Of a DNA stretch of 45,235 nucleotides, positions 19,154 through 29,652 are shown one piece after another; position 1 is the stretch's first letter; each line of letters starts with the position of its first letter. Source of the DNA: an uncultured Wohlfahrtiimonas sp. Its GTDB lineage: Bacteria > Pseudomonadota > Gammaproteobacteria > Cardiobacteriales > Wohlfahrtiimonadaceae. Where the stretch lies: assembly GCA_947630895.1 (NCBI GenBank), contig CANRJJ010000011.1:1-45235 (forward strand). Reading direction: 5' to 3'. Both the position numbers and the translations under genes were made by a program. A model generated the notes under the pieces. The model did no database searches. It saw only the letters and a program-made list of their open reading frames with translations, and was not told the DNA's origin.

Positions 19154-19171
19154 AAATGATCTCTTAATCAA

Positions 19172-21565
19172 TTAGAAAGGAATACCAACTGAGAATTGGA
19201 ATTTTTGCTTACGATCATATTCTTTTGATTTGATAGGATTAGCATATGAAAATACTAATGGACCAATTGGCGAGAACCATGCAAGGCTCACACCTGCTGA
19301 ATAACGCAAGCTACTAGTTTTGAACTTATCATACTCACTATTGATAGAAGTTTTATATAAGTGCTGACCTAAGCCATATACTTGACCTGCATCAAAGAAT
19401 ATTGACCAACGCAAACTATTACTTTCAGCAAAACCTGGAACACGCATGATGATTTCAGCAGTTGCATTGACTTGTAAATCACCACCAGCTGTTTGACCAT
19501 TCAAATATTGAGGCCCTAAAGTACCTGCTCTAAATCCACGAACAGTTCTTAAGCCACCTGAGTAAAATCTTTCATAAAATGGCAATCCTGAAGTTTTGCC
19601 GTAGCCATAACCTTTCGCAACATCACCACGAAGATTCAATACAAAGCTATCGTCATCAAATAATGGATAAAAACTGCTATGTTTAGCTGATACTGTATAG
19701 AATTGATCTGTTGAACCAGGTAAAGTCCCAGAGATATTCAACGAGTTTAAAGAACCTTCACTCGCAAAAATCGTTCTATTTCTAGTATCTCGAGCAACGC
19801 CAGCACTAAATCTAATTAAGTTTTTCTTTTGACTAACTCTATTGAATGAGCTGTTCCAATCACGAGCATGATCGCACTCACCAGATAAGTTGTTAATTCC
19901 ACGGCAAGTACCACCTAATGCCCTTACAATTTCAGTTGGTGAATCACGAGTAGTTTTTAAATTCAAACGATCGTAACCAATACTTGCACCAAGGCTAGTG
20001 TACTCAGTCACAGGATAACCAAAGTTGAATGCAAAACCATAACCATCCATTAGATAGTCAGCAGTATAACCATTTTTATTATCTTGTTTAGTGTAGTGAG
20101 CAGAGACACCTGCACTAATACCACTATCTGTAAAATATGGATTGGTATAAGAAATATTGAACGTTTGAGTCTCATCATCTGTTTCTGCAGAAACTCTTAA
20201 TTCATTACCAGTACCCATAAAGTTAGGCTGATCAAAACTGATATTAAAACCAAATTTTGATTCCATACCATAACTTAAACCGAATGTGATACTACCCGCA
20301 CTTCTCTCTTTTAACTTATAAGTCAAATCAACCAAGTCTGAATCCACTTGGCTGGTCATCACTTCAACTTCTTCTACGTAAGGTAAGCGTTGCAATCTAA
20401 TTTTTGAACGCTCAACATCACTAGAGATAAACTGACCACCTTCCATCTGACGAATTTCACGACGGAATACATTATCTTGTGTACGTTCATTACCTTCGAT
20501 ATTCACACGGCGAACATATACTTTTTCACCATTATCGACAGAGAATAAAATCTTAACCGTTTGCGCTTCTTCATCTAGCTCAGGAATAGCATTCACACGA
20601 GCCAATGCATATCCATCATCGCCCAATCTATCTTCGATAGCTTTTACCGCTGCATCGACTTTAGATTTTTTATAATATTTACCTTTATCAATATCAACCA
20701 ATGCAGTTAATTCTTCTAGTGGTACGTGCGTATTACCAAGCACTTCAAAATCTGCTACTCGATAACGCTTGCCTTCATTGACATCAATATCAACAAAAAC
20801 TTTTTCTTGATCTGGTGTAACTGATGCAACTGATGAATTCACTTCTGCATTAATAAATCCACGTTCTTTATAGAATTTTTCAATACTATTCATGTCTTCA
20901 TTGGCACGGCGTGGATCATAACGATCTGACTTTGTCAGCAATGTCATCAAACCTGATTCTTTTAATTGCATTTGTTTTTTTAACTTACTATCGCCGTAGT
21001 TTTCGTTACCAACAAATGTAATTTCTGCTAATTCAGCTGTTTTACCTTCGGAGATATTTAATTCAATATTGACGCGATTTCTTGGCAATTCAATAACATT
21101 AACATCCATTTTAGCTGTGTATTTACCGCGCTCTTCATAAGCTTTTAATAAATTATTCTTAGCTGATGCTAACTTAGCCGCACTGTAAGTTTGCCCTTCG
21201 GAAAAACCTGCCAATTTCAGCATGTCTTTAAACTGTTTGGTTGAGACATCTTTATTGCCATTAACAAAAACTTGGTCAATAACAGGGCGCTCCACAACAT
21301 CAATGACCAAAATACCATTTTGTTGGCTAATTCGCACATCATCAAATAGTTCCGTTGCATATAAACGTGTAATGGTATCTTGTACATTACCGCGTTTGAT
21401 ATCTTCAGCACTACTGCCTAACTGAGCAAAAACAGTTCCAGCATTGAGTCGTTGTAAACCTTCAACGCGCACATCACGCACAGAATATGACTGTGCTTGA
21501 GCAAAAGGCATTGCAATAAGGAGAGCTGTAACAAGTATCGATTTCTTACAATTTTTGAGGACCAT
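19172..21565 (-). CDS. bamA: Outer-membrane protein assembly factor BamA
   Basis: This is the core of the BAM machine that folds beta-barrel proteins into the outer membrane. A signal peptide ends MPFAQAQ and is followed by five POTRA domains (the first starts YSVRDVRVEGLQRLNAG). A 16-strand barrel contains the conserved loop 6 VRGF at 675-678 and a C-terminal beta signal ending QFSVGIPF. The 797 residues are typical. It sits between rseP and skp, as in most gammaproteobacteria; the two TonB receptors at the left of the window are among the proteins it would assemble. Confidence 0.98.
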   Translation of the reverse strand: MVLKNCKKSILVTALLIAMPFAQAQSYSVRDVRVEGLQRLNAGTVFAQLGSSAEDIKRGNVQDTITRLYATELFDDVRISQQNGILVIDVVERPVIDQVFVNGNKDVSTKQFKDMLKLAGFSEGQTYSAAKLASAKNNLLKAYEERGKYTAKMDVNVIELPRNRVNIELNISEGKTAELAEITFVGNENYGDSKLKKQMQLKESGLMTLLTKSDRYDPRRANEDMNSIEKFYKERGFINAEVNSSVASVTPDQEKVFVDIDVNEGKRYRVADFEVLGNTHVPLEELTALVDIDKGKYYKKSKVDAAVKAIEDRLGDDGYALARVNAIPELDEEAQTVKILFSVDNGEKVYVRRVNIEGNERTQDNVFRREIRQMEGGQFISSDVERSKIRLQRLPYVEEVEVMTSQVDSDLVDLTYKLKERSAGSITFGLSYGMESKFGFNISFDQPNFMGTGNELRVSAETDDETQTFNISYTNPYFTDSGISAGVSAHYTKQDNKNGYTADYLMDGYGFAFNFGYPVTEYTSLGASIGYDRLNLKTTRDSPTEIVRALGGTCRGINNLSGECDHARDWNSSFNRVSQKKNLIRFSAGVARDTRNRTIFASEGSLNSLNISGTLPGSTDQFYTVSAKHSSFYPLFDDDSFVLNLRGDVAKGYGYGKTSGLPFYERFYSGGLRTVRGFRAGTLGPQYLNGQTAGGDLQVNATAEIIMRVPGFAESNSLRWSIFFDAGQVYGLGQHLYKTSINSEYDKFKTSSLRYSAGVSLAWFSPIGPLVFSYANPIKSKEYDRKQKFQFSVGIPF

Positions 21566-21654
21566 TATTCTTCTCTAACACTATAAAATCTGAAGGCGAA
21601 CTAGGCGACAATATACAGAATATGAAGCGTAATTACCACTGATTTAATTTCCAA

Positions 21655-23007
21655 CTAAAACCATCGAGCAACGTCATATCCGATAACAATAGCCATAAAA
21701 ACAAACATCATAGCAGCACCAATTTGTAATACTTTCATTTTGATGTTGTCTGAAAACTGATGTTTCCCCATTATTTTTTCTATACCAAAACCAACCAACC
21801 TACCGCCATCTAAAACAGGAATCGGCAGAAGATTCAATAAACCAATATTAATACTAAAAAGCGCTGTTAATTGAACAAAAAACACCAACCCTGATGCTAA
21901 CGCTTGCCCTGCAATATTAGCAATACTCACAGGCCCTGCCATTGTATTGATGTGATAATCGCCTTTAATCATACGACCAATAAACTTAAAAATCATAGCA
22001 CCATCATTCAAAGTTTTTTCAATTGCGGCGCCAAAAGCATCAATAGGTCCTAATCTCTCTTTCGTTACTAAGCTTTTATAGACCTCTGAATTAACTGCAA
22101 TGCCTAACTTCAAATGACCTGATTCATCAGCCAACGGCATCATTGAGAATACTTCATTATGATTATTTCTCAAAACTTCAATATCAATCGATTCATTTGG
22201 CTTTAACTTTGACACAACGCCCAATAAATCTCGCCACTCTTCTACAGGCTCATCCGCAACAGATACAATCAAATCTCCAACAGCCAATCCACTATTCGCA
22301 GCCCCGCTATTATCAACAATAGCGCCAATCACAGGTTTTAATGGTGGTAAATATAAATTAACACCTAACTCTTTATATAAATTGGTTTTAGCATCCAATT
22401 GCAATGGACCACCAATATCAACTAAGGCTTGTCGCTCATCACCATCGCGATCATAAACAATTGCCAATTGACCATCATCTAAATGCTCGATCATTTTTTG
22501 CATCATAAATTCAAAGCTACTGACTTTATCACCATCAATAGAAATGATTAAGTCACCACTTTTCAAACCTGCATCAGCAAAAGGGGTGCTTTGCTCAGCC
22601 ACTTCTATATACGGTTTGTACGCGGGCACACCATACATAAAAAGCCCCCACAGCAAAACAATTGCTAAAGCTATATTTGCTAAAGGACCAGCTGCAACAA
22701 CTGCTGTTTTTTGCCAGATTTTTCCTTGATTAAAAGGCATACCATTGAGCTCACCTTCATAATTTTTCGCATCATCTACAAATGCAACATAACCACCCAA
22801 TGGCAATATACCGATCGCATATTCAATACCATCTTTGCCTTTACGCTTCCAAATATCTTTACCAAAACCGATACTAAATTTCGTGACAGCGAAACCTAAA
22901 CGTCTTGCAACATAAAAGTGACCATACTCATGTATTGTCACTAAAATTCCCATCAAGATAATAAAACCACCGATGGATCTAAAAAATGCTTCTAACCATT
23001 CAATCAT
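21655..23007 (-). CDS. rseP: Site-2 protease RseP
   Basis: This inner-membrane zinc metalloprotease makes the second cut in the anti-sigma factor RseA to activate the envelope-stress response. The zinc motif is H26-E-Y-G-H30 in the first transmembrane segment; most homologues read HEFGH. Two PDZ domains lie in the middle (GLKSGDLIISIDGDKV and GLAVGDLIVSVADEPV), and the third metal ligand is in NLLPIPVLDGG. The 450 residues are full length. Its start overlaps the dxr stop by four bases (ATGA). Confidence 0.97.
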   Translation of the reverse strand: MIEWLEAFFRSIGGFIILMGILVTIHEYGHFYVARRLGFAVTKFSIGFGKDIWKRKGKDGIEYAIGILPLGGYVAFVDDAKNYEGELNGMPFNQGKIWQKTAVVAAGPLANIALAIVLLWGLFMYGVPAYKPYIEVAEQSTPFADAGLKSGDLIISIDGDKVSSFEFMMQKMIEHLDDGQLAIVYDRDGDERQALVDIGGPLQLDAKTNLYKELGVNLYLPPLKPVIGAIVDNSGAANSGLAVGDLIVSVADEPVEEWRDLLGVVSKLKPNESIDIEVLRNNHNEVFSMMPLADESGHLKLGIAVNSEVYKSLVTKERLGPIDAFGAAIEKTLNDGAMIFKFIGRMIKGDYHINTMAGPVSIANIAGQALASGLVFFVQLTALFSINIGLLNLLPIPVLDGGRLVGFGIEKIMGKHQFSDNIKMKVLQIGAAMMFVFMAIVIGYDVARWF

Positions 23008-24182
23008 AAAGATGCCTTCAATTTTTCAATCGTTTCTTTTCTAATGATCTGATCGAATTCTATAATTTCATCAAAACTATCTAAATGCTCAACAGTTAAT
23101 TCAGATAAATATTGCTCTAATTTTGTAGGAATATCTAAATAAGTAATTTGATCCTGTAAAAATGCTTCTACTAATATTTCATTAATCGCATTCATTGCCA
23201 CTAAATGTGCATTACCTTTAGATAAACATTCTTTAGCAATTCTCAAACATGGAAAGCGTTCTAAATCTGGCGCACTGAAAGTTAAATTCATCATCTGCGT
23301 CATATCTACAGGCTTTTTACCTGACAAGATTCTTTCAGGATAACCTAAGGCATGCGCGATAGGAATCGTCATATCCGGCTCACCCAATTGAGCCAATAAA
23401 GAACCATCTTGATAGGCTACCAATGAATGAATAATGCTTTGAGGATGAATGACGACATCGATATTTTCAGGCGGCATATTGAACAAGAAATGCGCTTCGA
23501 TAAATTCCAAGCCTTTATTCATCAGAGTTGATGAATCAATGGTAACTTTTGCACCCATGTCCCATCTTGGATGCTTTAATGCATCTTCTTTTTTAATATT
23601 AGCCATTTCCGCTAAAGTTTTTTCTCTAAATGGTCCACCTGATGCGGTCAATACTAATTTATCGACACCCGCTAAAGTTGCTTTACCTTCGCTATCTTTT
23701 GGTAAAGATTGAAACAAAGCATTGTGCTCACTGTCAATTGGCAGCAATGTAGCGCCATAATCTTTGACAGCCTGCATAAAGAGAGATCCGCCCATAACAA
23801 GACTTTCTTTATTGGCCAATAAGATAGTTTTACCTGCTTTAACGGCTGATAATGAAGATAAGAAACCTTTCGCACCGACAATAGCGGCAACCACCAAATC
23901 AATTTCAGGCTTTTGCACCAGGGTCTCAATCGCTTTTTCACCTGCTAAAACAGTAATCGATAAATTTCTATTTTTTAATTCTTGATCTAAGTTCTGTGCA
24001 GCTTCTTCATTTGCCATCACAACAGTTTCAGGATGAAATTCTTCACAGATTTCCAACATCTTTTGCACACTGCGATCTGCAACCACAGAATGAACTTTAT
24101 ATTTTGTTGGATTATTGCGAATCACCGTTAATGTTGATGACCCAATTGAACCTGTTGCACCTAAAATAGAAACTTGTTTCAT
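23004..24182 (-). CDS. dxr: 1-deoxy-D-xylulose 5-phosphate reductoisomerase
   Basis: This is the second enzyme of the MEP isoprenoid pathway, converting DXP to MEP with NADPH and a divalent cation. The NADPH-binding ILGATGSIGSSTL is at the N-terminus. The metal and substrate site is in LLPIDSEHNALFQSL, with TASGGPFRE and HPRWDMGAKVTIDSSTLMNKGLE. The 392 residues are normal. It overlaps cdsA and rseP by four bases each, so translation is coupled. The product feeds the isoprenoid supply used by UppS, encoded two genes upstream. Confidence 0.97.
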   Translation of the reverse strand: MKQVSILGATGSIGSSTLTVIRNNPTKYKVHSVVADRSVQKMLEICEEFHPETVVMANEEAAQNLDQELKNRNLSITVLAGEKAIETLVQKPEIDLVVAAIVGAKGFLSSLSAVKAGKTILLANKESLVMGGSLFMQAVKDYGATLLPIDSEHNALFQSLPKDSEGKATLAGVDKLVLTASGGPFREKTLAEMANIKKEDALKHPRWDMGAKVTIDSSTLMNKGLEFIEAHFLFNMPPENIDVVIHPQSIIHSLVAYQDGSLLAQLGEPDMTIPIAHALGYPERILSGKKPVDMTQMMNLTFSAPDLERFPCLRIAKECLSKGNAHLVAMNAINEILVEAFLQDQITYLDIPTKLEQYLSELTVEHLDSFDEIIEFDQIIRKETIEKLKASL

Positions 24183-25018
24183 ATCACACTAACATTCATT
24201 TGAAATAGAAAAAAACCAAACGCAAAAAACGTTGAACCTGCGATTAATCCATCAATACGATCTAAAACACCGCCATGACCTGGAAATAAATTACCGCTGT
24301 CTTTTAAACCTGCATGTCGTTTGATTAAGCTTTCGTACAAGTCACCAGAGATGGATAAAACCGCTGCGATTAATGAAATCAAGAAAAATACAATCTTTTG
24401 CCATGCGCTGAATGTATCTGGCAAACAACCAATCACAATCAAACTAAAAATCATTGCAATCACAATACCGCCAAGCGCCCCTTCAATTGTTTTTCCTGGA
24501 CTAATGCTTGGTGCCAATTTATTTTTACCTAGTTTTCTTCCAACAAAATATGCACCACTGTCTGCCAAAGCCACCAAACCAATGACATAAAGCACAAAGC
24601 CATAACCATATGCGCCTGGCAACTCATGCAACAAACTTAAAGACACGTAAAAACCTAGCATCATAACTGTCGACAATACTGCTATTGCCAATTTTGCAAC
24701 CATCCAATTTTGTGGTGAGCGCATTTGTGTAACGAGCAAAAATGGGATAGCCAACCAAATATATGCTGCAAAAGTATTGACGATTAATAGTGGTGACAAT
24801 ATATTGGTCAGCAACATGATATACACGCCAACTAACAACACGGCATTTGTGACAAAATATGGTAATCGTATATCAGCAGGCATCATTTTCTGCCATTCAG
24901 ATACACCAATCAAGGAAATCACTAGCAAGGCAAGTTGAAATAAATACGATGATAAATATCGAATGGATAATAAGGCGACCAACGCCATGATAATGCCTGT
25001 AATGACTCTTTCTTTCAT
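24179..25018 (-). CDS. cdsA: Phosphatidate cytidylyltransferase (CDP-diglyceride synthase)
   Basis: This integral membrane enzyme makes CDP-diacylglycerol from phosphatidate and CTP for phospholipid synthesis. Several hydrophobic helices fill its 279 residues. The family patterns are SPGKTIEGALGG in the middle and the signature SGDLYESLIKRHAGLKDSGNLFPGHGGVLDRIDG near the C-terminus, with the metal-binding acids. It lies between uppS and dxr, ten bases after uppS and overlapping dxr. Confidence 0.97.
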   Translation of the reverse strand: MKERVITGIIMALVALLSIRYLSSYLFQLALLVISLIGVSEWQKMMPADIRLPYFVTNAVLLVGVYIMLLTNILSPLLIVNTFAAYIWLAIPFLLVTQMRSPQNWMVAKLAIAVLSTVMMLGFYVSLSLLHELPGAYGYGFVLYVIGLVALADSGAYFVGRKLGKNKLAPSISPGKTIEGALGGIVIAMIFSLIVIGCLPDTFSAWQKIVFFLISLIAAVLSISGDLYESLIKRHAGLKDSGNLFPGHGGVLDRIDGLIAGSTFFAFGFFLFQMNVSVI

Positions 25019-25028
25019 ATTATTATTC

Positions 25029-25748
25029 TCATTCGTCTACAGCACCAAACCTACGCTCTCTTTCAGCATACGCAGCCAGTGCTTTGTTAAATTCTTCTTC
25101 AGTAAAATCTGGCCATAAACAATCGGTAAAATAAAACTCTGCATACGCCAATTGCCACAACAAGAAGTTACTCAATCGTTCCTCGCCACTCGTTCTAATC
25201 AACAAGTCCACAGGAGGAAATTCATGTAATGCTAGTCTTTGACTAACCATGACTTCATCAATATCTTCCAAATCAAATAGCTGATTTTTATAATCTTTGG
25301 CAATCGCTTTACACGCAGCAACTATTTCAGCTCTTGAGCCATAATTCAATGCAATGATCAAATTCAATGCTTTATTATTTTTTGTCATTTCCACCGCTGA
25401 AAGCAATTTTTGCTGCATCACATGCGGAAATTTTTGAATATCACCGATAAAGTGAACTGCGACATCTGCATCATGCAACGCTTGCAATTCACTATCCAAT
25501 GTTTCGATGAATAGCTTTAACAAAAAGCTAACTTCCTCATCTGGTCTTAACCAATTTTCAGTTGAGAAAGCATACAATGTTAAAGCTTCGATATTATTCT
25601 CAATGGCAGCTCTAACCACTTTTTTGACCGATTTAACCCCAGCTTTATGACCTATTGTTCTTGGCATAAAACGCTTTTTTGCCCATCGGCCATTGCCATC
25701 CATAATAATGGCAACGTGTTTACAACCTTTTGATTCAGATACTGCCAT
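25029..25748 (-). CDS. uppS: Undecaprenyl diphosphate synthase
   Basis: This cytoplasmic cis-prenyltransferase makes the C55 lipid carrier for peptidoglycan and other envelope polymers. The catalytic Asp is in IIMDGNGRWAKKR; TLYAFSTENWLRP and LLIRTSGEERLSNFLLWQLAYAEFYF are family hallmarks. The 239 residues are typical. It is six bases from frr and ten from cdsA in the conserved frr-uppS-cdsA order. Confidence 0.97.
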   Translation of the reverse strand: MAVSESKGCKHVAIIMDGNGRWAKKRFMPRTIGHKAGVKSVKKVVRAAIENNIEALTLYAFSTENWLRPDEEVSFLLKLFIETLDSELQALHDADVAVHFIGDIQKFPHVMQQKLLSAVEMTKNNKALNLIIALNYGSRAEIVAACKAIAKDYKNQLFDLEDIDEVMVSQRLALHEFPPVDLLIRTSGEERLSNFLLWQLAYAEFYFTDCLWPDFTEEEFNKALAAYAERERRFGAVDE

Positions 25749-25754
25749 TTAGGA

Positions 25755-26300
25755 TTAGATCTCCATCAACTCTTTTTCTTTTGATGCTAATACTGCATCC
25801 ACTTCTGTTGTCATTGCATCAGTGATTTTTTGAATCACTTCTTCGCCACGACGAATTTCATCTTCTGACAACTCTGCATCTTTCAATTTTTGGTTCGCAT
25901 CACGACGAATATTACGAATTGCAACTTTTGCACTTTCGCCTTCGCCTTTTACCACTTTAACCATATCGCGACGACGCTCTTCAGTTAATGCTGGCAATGG
26001 AATACGGATCAATGTACCTGTTGTTGCTGGATTTAAACCCAAGTCGCTCATCAAAATTGCTTTTTCAATTGGACCAACCATGTTTTTATCCCATGGTGTT
26101 ACACCCAAAGTGCGCGCATCAATTACACTGATGTTTGCCGCTTGACTCAATGGCGTAGGTGAGCCATAGAACTCAACTTCAATATGATCCAATAAACTTG
26201 TATGTGCGCGACCAGTTCTTAACTTTTGCAGTCCACTTTTCAAGTTTTCAATGGACATTTTCATGCGGTGTTCTGCATCTTGCTTAATTTCATTAATCAT
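25755..26300 (-). CDS. frr: Ribosome recycling factor
   Basis: The factor splits post-termination ribosomes together with EF-G. The 181-residue protein has the family patterns [40 protein letters not shown] and [11 protein letters not shown]. It forms the three-helix bundle and beta domain typical of the family. It follows pyrH by 37 bases. Confidence 0.97.
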   Translation of the reverse strand: MINEIKQDAEHRMKMSIENLKSGLQKLRTGRAHTSLLDHIEVEFYGSPTPLSQAANISVIDARTLGVTPWDKNMVGPIEKAILMSDLGLNPATTGTLIRIPLPALTEERRRDMVKVVKGEGESAKVAIRNIRRDANQKLKDAELSEDEIRRGEEVIQKITDAMTTEVDAVLASKEKELMEI

Positions 26301-26337
26301 AATTTTAAACTTCCTTAACGATTATCTAAATTGAGTT

Positions 26338-27057
26338 TTATTCAGTTACCAAAGTACCAATATCGTCGCCACAAACTGTACGAACCAAATCACCAGGATT
26401 AAAGATATTAAAAACACGAATAGGTAACTTATTCTCACGGCACATTACCAATGCAGTTGCATCCATAACGCCTAAATCTTTTGCCAATGCTTCTTTATAT
26501 GTCACTACATCATATTTTACAGCATTAGGATCTTTATTCGGATCAGCATTATAAACACCATCCACTTTCGTTGCTTTCAACATAATATCAGCATTTACTT
26601 CGATTGCACGAAGCGCTGCCGCTGAGTCTGTTGTAAAGAAAGGATTACCTGTACCTGCTGCAAAAATAGTGACACGTTTTTTCTCAAGATGACGAACCGC
26701 ACGACGACGAATGTAATCTTCACACACTTCATTGATGCGAATTGCACTCATCACACGTACGTAAACGTTACGATCTTCTAACGCATCTTGAAGCGCCAAT
26801 GAGTTCATCACTGTCGCTAACATTCCCATGTGGTCACCTGTTACGCGATCCATGCCTTTACTTGCAAGACCTGCGCCACGGAAAATGTTTCCACCACCAA
26901 TTACTACACCTACTTCCACACCGATTGAGTTTAATGACTGGATTTCATCAGCAATTCGACCTATTGTTTCTGGTTCAATACCATAATTCCCAGATCCCAT
27001 TAAAGCTTCACCACTGAGTTTTAGCAAAATGCGTTTATACTTTGGGGGCTTATTCAT
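26338..27057 (-). CDS. pyrH: Uridylate kinase
   Basis: This kinase phosphorylates UMP to UDP. It belongs to the amino-acid-kinase fold, with [14 protein letters not shown] at the N-terminus and [13 protein letters not shown] and [20 protein letters not shown] downstream. The 239 residues are normal. In many gammaproteobacteria rpsB and tsf precede it. Here the upstream neighbour is rnr, with a 98-base gap that could hold a promoter. Confidence 0.97.
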   Translation of the reverse strand: MNKPPKYKRILLKLSGEALMGSGNYGIEPETIGRIADEIQSLNSIGVEVGVVIGGGNIFRGAGLASKGMDRVTGDHMGMLATVMNSLALQDALEDRNVYVRVMSAIRINEVCEDYIRRRAVRHLEKKRVTIFAAGTGNPFFTTDSAAALRAIEVNADIMLKATKVDGVYNADPNKDPNAVKYDVVTYKEALAKDLGVMDATALVMCRENKLPIRVFNIFNPGDLVRTVCGDDIGTLVTE

Positions 27058-27119
27058 AATTCCTTATCCTTACACTAGATCAATGACACACAAAATAACT
27101 CGGCATTCTAAATCATTTC

Positions 27120-27138
27120 ATTGCTAATTAATAGCAAT
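27120..27138 (-). terminator. Short hairpin after rnr
   Basis: A 7-bp stem ATTGCTA / TAGCAAT with a 5-base loop lies 18 bases after the rnr stop on the minus strand. No T-run follows, so termination would be weak; it could also be an mRNA-processing or stability element between rnr and pyrH. Confidence 0.3.
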
Positions 27139-27155
27139 CGATAAAGTTTTTAAAC

Positions 27156-29600
27156 TTACTTTTTAGCTTTTTTCGTCACACTTTTCTTTTTCACTTTTTT
27201 TGCAGGCCTTTCAACTTTCTTTGCCACCATTTTACGTTTTTCTTTAGAACCTCGTTTTTTGTCTTTCACAACACGACTGTCTGAACGAGATTTTTTAGAT
27301 GCTTGCTTTCTACCTGATTTTTCCATTGCTTTAGCCGCAGCCATTTCAGCCAACATTGCTTCACGCTCACGCTTGCTCAACTTGGCATTTTTAGGCAATG
27401 TGATCATTTCAAAGTCAATGAATTTAGTTTCAGGATTCGCATCCAAAACCTTCACAACAACCGAGTCATTTAATTTAATTAGCGTACCTGATTTTTCACC
27501 AATCAAACGATAACGAATATCATCAAAATGATAATAATCACCCGGCAATTTTGACATATGCACTAAGCCTTCGATAAAGATATCTTCAAGCTCAACAAAT
27601 ACACCAAACTTGGTAATTCCAGACACTCGACCATTTAAAACTTTACCAATGTGCTGCTGCATATATTCACATTTCAACCATGTGACAACATCTGCAACTG
27701 CGCTATCAGCTCGACGTTCCATTTCAGATAAGCTTTCACCTAAGCTGATCATCATTTTATCTGTGTAAGCATAACGAGTAGTTTCGCCCTTCGCTTTATT
27801 GATTAAATATTTGATACCACGATGAACTATCAAGTCAGGATAACGACGAATCGGTGAAGTAAAGTGCGCATAATGCGTCAATGACAAACCAAAGTGACCT
27901 TCATTTTCAGGCTGATAAACTGCTTGTGCCATTGATCTAAGCATCATTGTTTGAATGATATCAAACGTTGGTAAACCTACCGCCAAAGCCAATGTTTTTG
28001 CATAATCTCTCGGTTCAGGATTTTCACCACCTTCAATTCCTAAATTGTATTCCACTAAGAATCGGCGCAATTTAGCCAAACGATCTTCTGGCGGTTTGCC
28101 ATGCACACGATACAACGCAGGCAATTCATTAGATTCTAGGAATGTTGCCGCAGCAATATTGGCTGCAATCATACATTCTTCAATGATCATATGCGCTTCA
28201 TTGCGAACTGCAAATTCAATGCGCTCAATCAAACCTTCATCGTTATAAATGATTTCAGTTTCTTTGGTTTCAAAGTCAATAGAACCACGTAATTTACGTG
28301 CTTTACGCAATATTTTAAATAACGAATAAAGAGATGTAATGTGCGGCATGATTTCCGCATAATCTTCTTGTAACGGATTATCATCCGTGATCAACTCTGC
28401 AACCAACTCATAAGTTAAACGAGCTTTTGAACGCATAATGCCTTCAAAGAATTTAAAGCTCAACATTTCACCAAGTGGCGAAATAATTAACTCACAAACC
28501 ATACACAAACGATCAACATTCGGATTCAACGAACATAAACCATTCGATAATTTTTCTGGCAACATTGGAATCACACGATCAGGAAAATAGACTGATGTTC
28601 CACGTTTAATCGCATCATTATCGATCGCATTACCCATTTTCACATAATGAGCAACGTCAGCAATCGCAACGTATAATTTAAAATTCCCATCTTCCAATTT
28701 TTCAGCATAAACAGCATCATCGAAATCTCGAGCTGTAATGCCATCAATCGTTACTAAAGGTAAATCTCGATAATCTTTACGCCCTACTTTATCTTCCTCA
28801 CGCACTTCATCCGAAATTGTCTTTAATAGCTCATCGGTTGCTTTAGAAAACTCATGAGGCAATTGATGCTCCATAATTGCTTGCAAAATAGCGATATCTT
28901 TAGTCATTTTACGACCAAAAACTTCTGTGACTTTTGCAATAAATGCGCCTGTATTTAATGCTTCAAGATCAATTTCAATTTTGACCAAATCATGATTTTT
29001 TGCATTATTTAAAGCATCATCCAAAATCAAGAAATGCTGCGATACTTTACGGTTTTCCGGCACAGCTACAGCACTGCCATCATACATAGAAATACGTGCA
29101 ACCAATTCTTTCAGGTTTCTTGTGATCACCTTAGTCACTCGACCTTGGCGCATGGATTTAGATCTAAATACACCTGTGATTACCACTTCTACTTCATCGT
29201 GATGCATCACATTTTTACAATCTTTCGGTGATACATAAACAGAATCTTGATCCTTAACGATCACATAGCCATGACCTTCCACGGAACCTTCAAAGATACC
29301 GATCACAGTTTCTTCACCGCCCACAGGCATGAATAAGTCTTTTGAGTTGCGATGCAATTGGCGAGCCTTACTCATAATATACAAACGATTGCTCAGGGCT
29401 TCTAACTGCCAATCTTCCGTTAAATTAAAAATTTCCGCCAATTCTTCAAACGTTACGCTTTTAGCTGCGCCTAAAGCTTCTTGAATAAAGGTTCTACTTG
29501 GAATAGCCAAAGTATATTTCTCTTGCTCTTCCTTAAATTTTGCATCATTAATTGCATAATCTAAAAAATATGCTTGTTGTTCTGGTGTTAATTTCGACAT
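27156..29600 (-). CDS. rnr: Ribonuclease R
   Basis: This is a processive 3'-5' exoribonuclease that degrades structured RNA. The domain order is an N-terminal winged-helix segment, cold-shock domains, the RNB catalytic domain with ITARDFDDAVYAE metal-binding aspartates, an S1 domain (GVFVELEDIFIEGLVHMS), and a lysine-rich tail ending VTKKAKK. At 814 residues it matches E. coli RNase R rather than RNase II. It lies between lpxK and pyrH. Confidence 0.96.
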   Translation of the reverse strand: MSKLTPEQQAYFLDYAINDAKFKEEQEKYTLAIPSRTFIQEALGAAKSVTFEELAEIFNLTEDWQLEALSNRLYIMSKARQLHRNSKDLFMPVGGEETVIGIFEGSVEGHGYVIVKDQDSVYVSPKDCKNVMHHDEVEVVITGVFRSKSMRQGRVTKVITRNLKELVARISMYDGSAVAVPENRKVSQHFLILDDALNNAKNHDLVKIEIDLEALNTGAFIAKVTEVFGRKMTKDIAILQAIMEHQLPHEFSKATDELLKTISDEVREEDKVGRKDYRDLPLVTIDGITARDFDDAVYAEKLEDGNFKLYVAIADVAHYVKMGNAIDNDAIKRGTSVYFPDRVIPMLPEKLSNGLCSLNPNVDRLCMVCELIISPLGEMLSFKFFEGIMRSKARLTYELVAELITDDNPLQEDYAEIMPHITSLYSLFKILRKARKLRGSIDFETKETEIIYNDEGLIERIEFAVRNEAHMIIEECMIAANIAAATFLESNELPALYRVHGKPPEDRLAKLRRFLVEYNLGIEGGENPEPRDYAKTLALAVGLPTFDIIQTMMLRSMAQAVYQPENEGHFGLSLTHYAHFTSPIRRYPDLIVHRGIKYLINKAKGETTRYAYTDKMMISLGESLSEMERRADSAVADVVTWLKCEYMQQHIGKVLNGRVSGITKFGVFVELEDIFIEGLVHMSKLPGDYYHFDDIRYRLIGEKSGTLIKLNDSVVVKVLDANPETKFIDFEMITLPKNAKLSKREREAMLAEMAAAKAMEKSGRKQASKKSRSDSRVVKDKKRGSKEKRKMVAKKVERPAKKVKKKSVTKKAKK

Positions 29601-29652
29601 TCAATGTCTCCTATAAATTCTTTTTAAAAGCTGATCATACTGGATCAACTTG

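Noticed and set aside
19154-19171. TTG start of skp adding six residues
   Set aside because: The internal ATG at 19153 has a better-placed ribosome site and begins a normal signal peptide.
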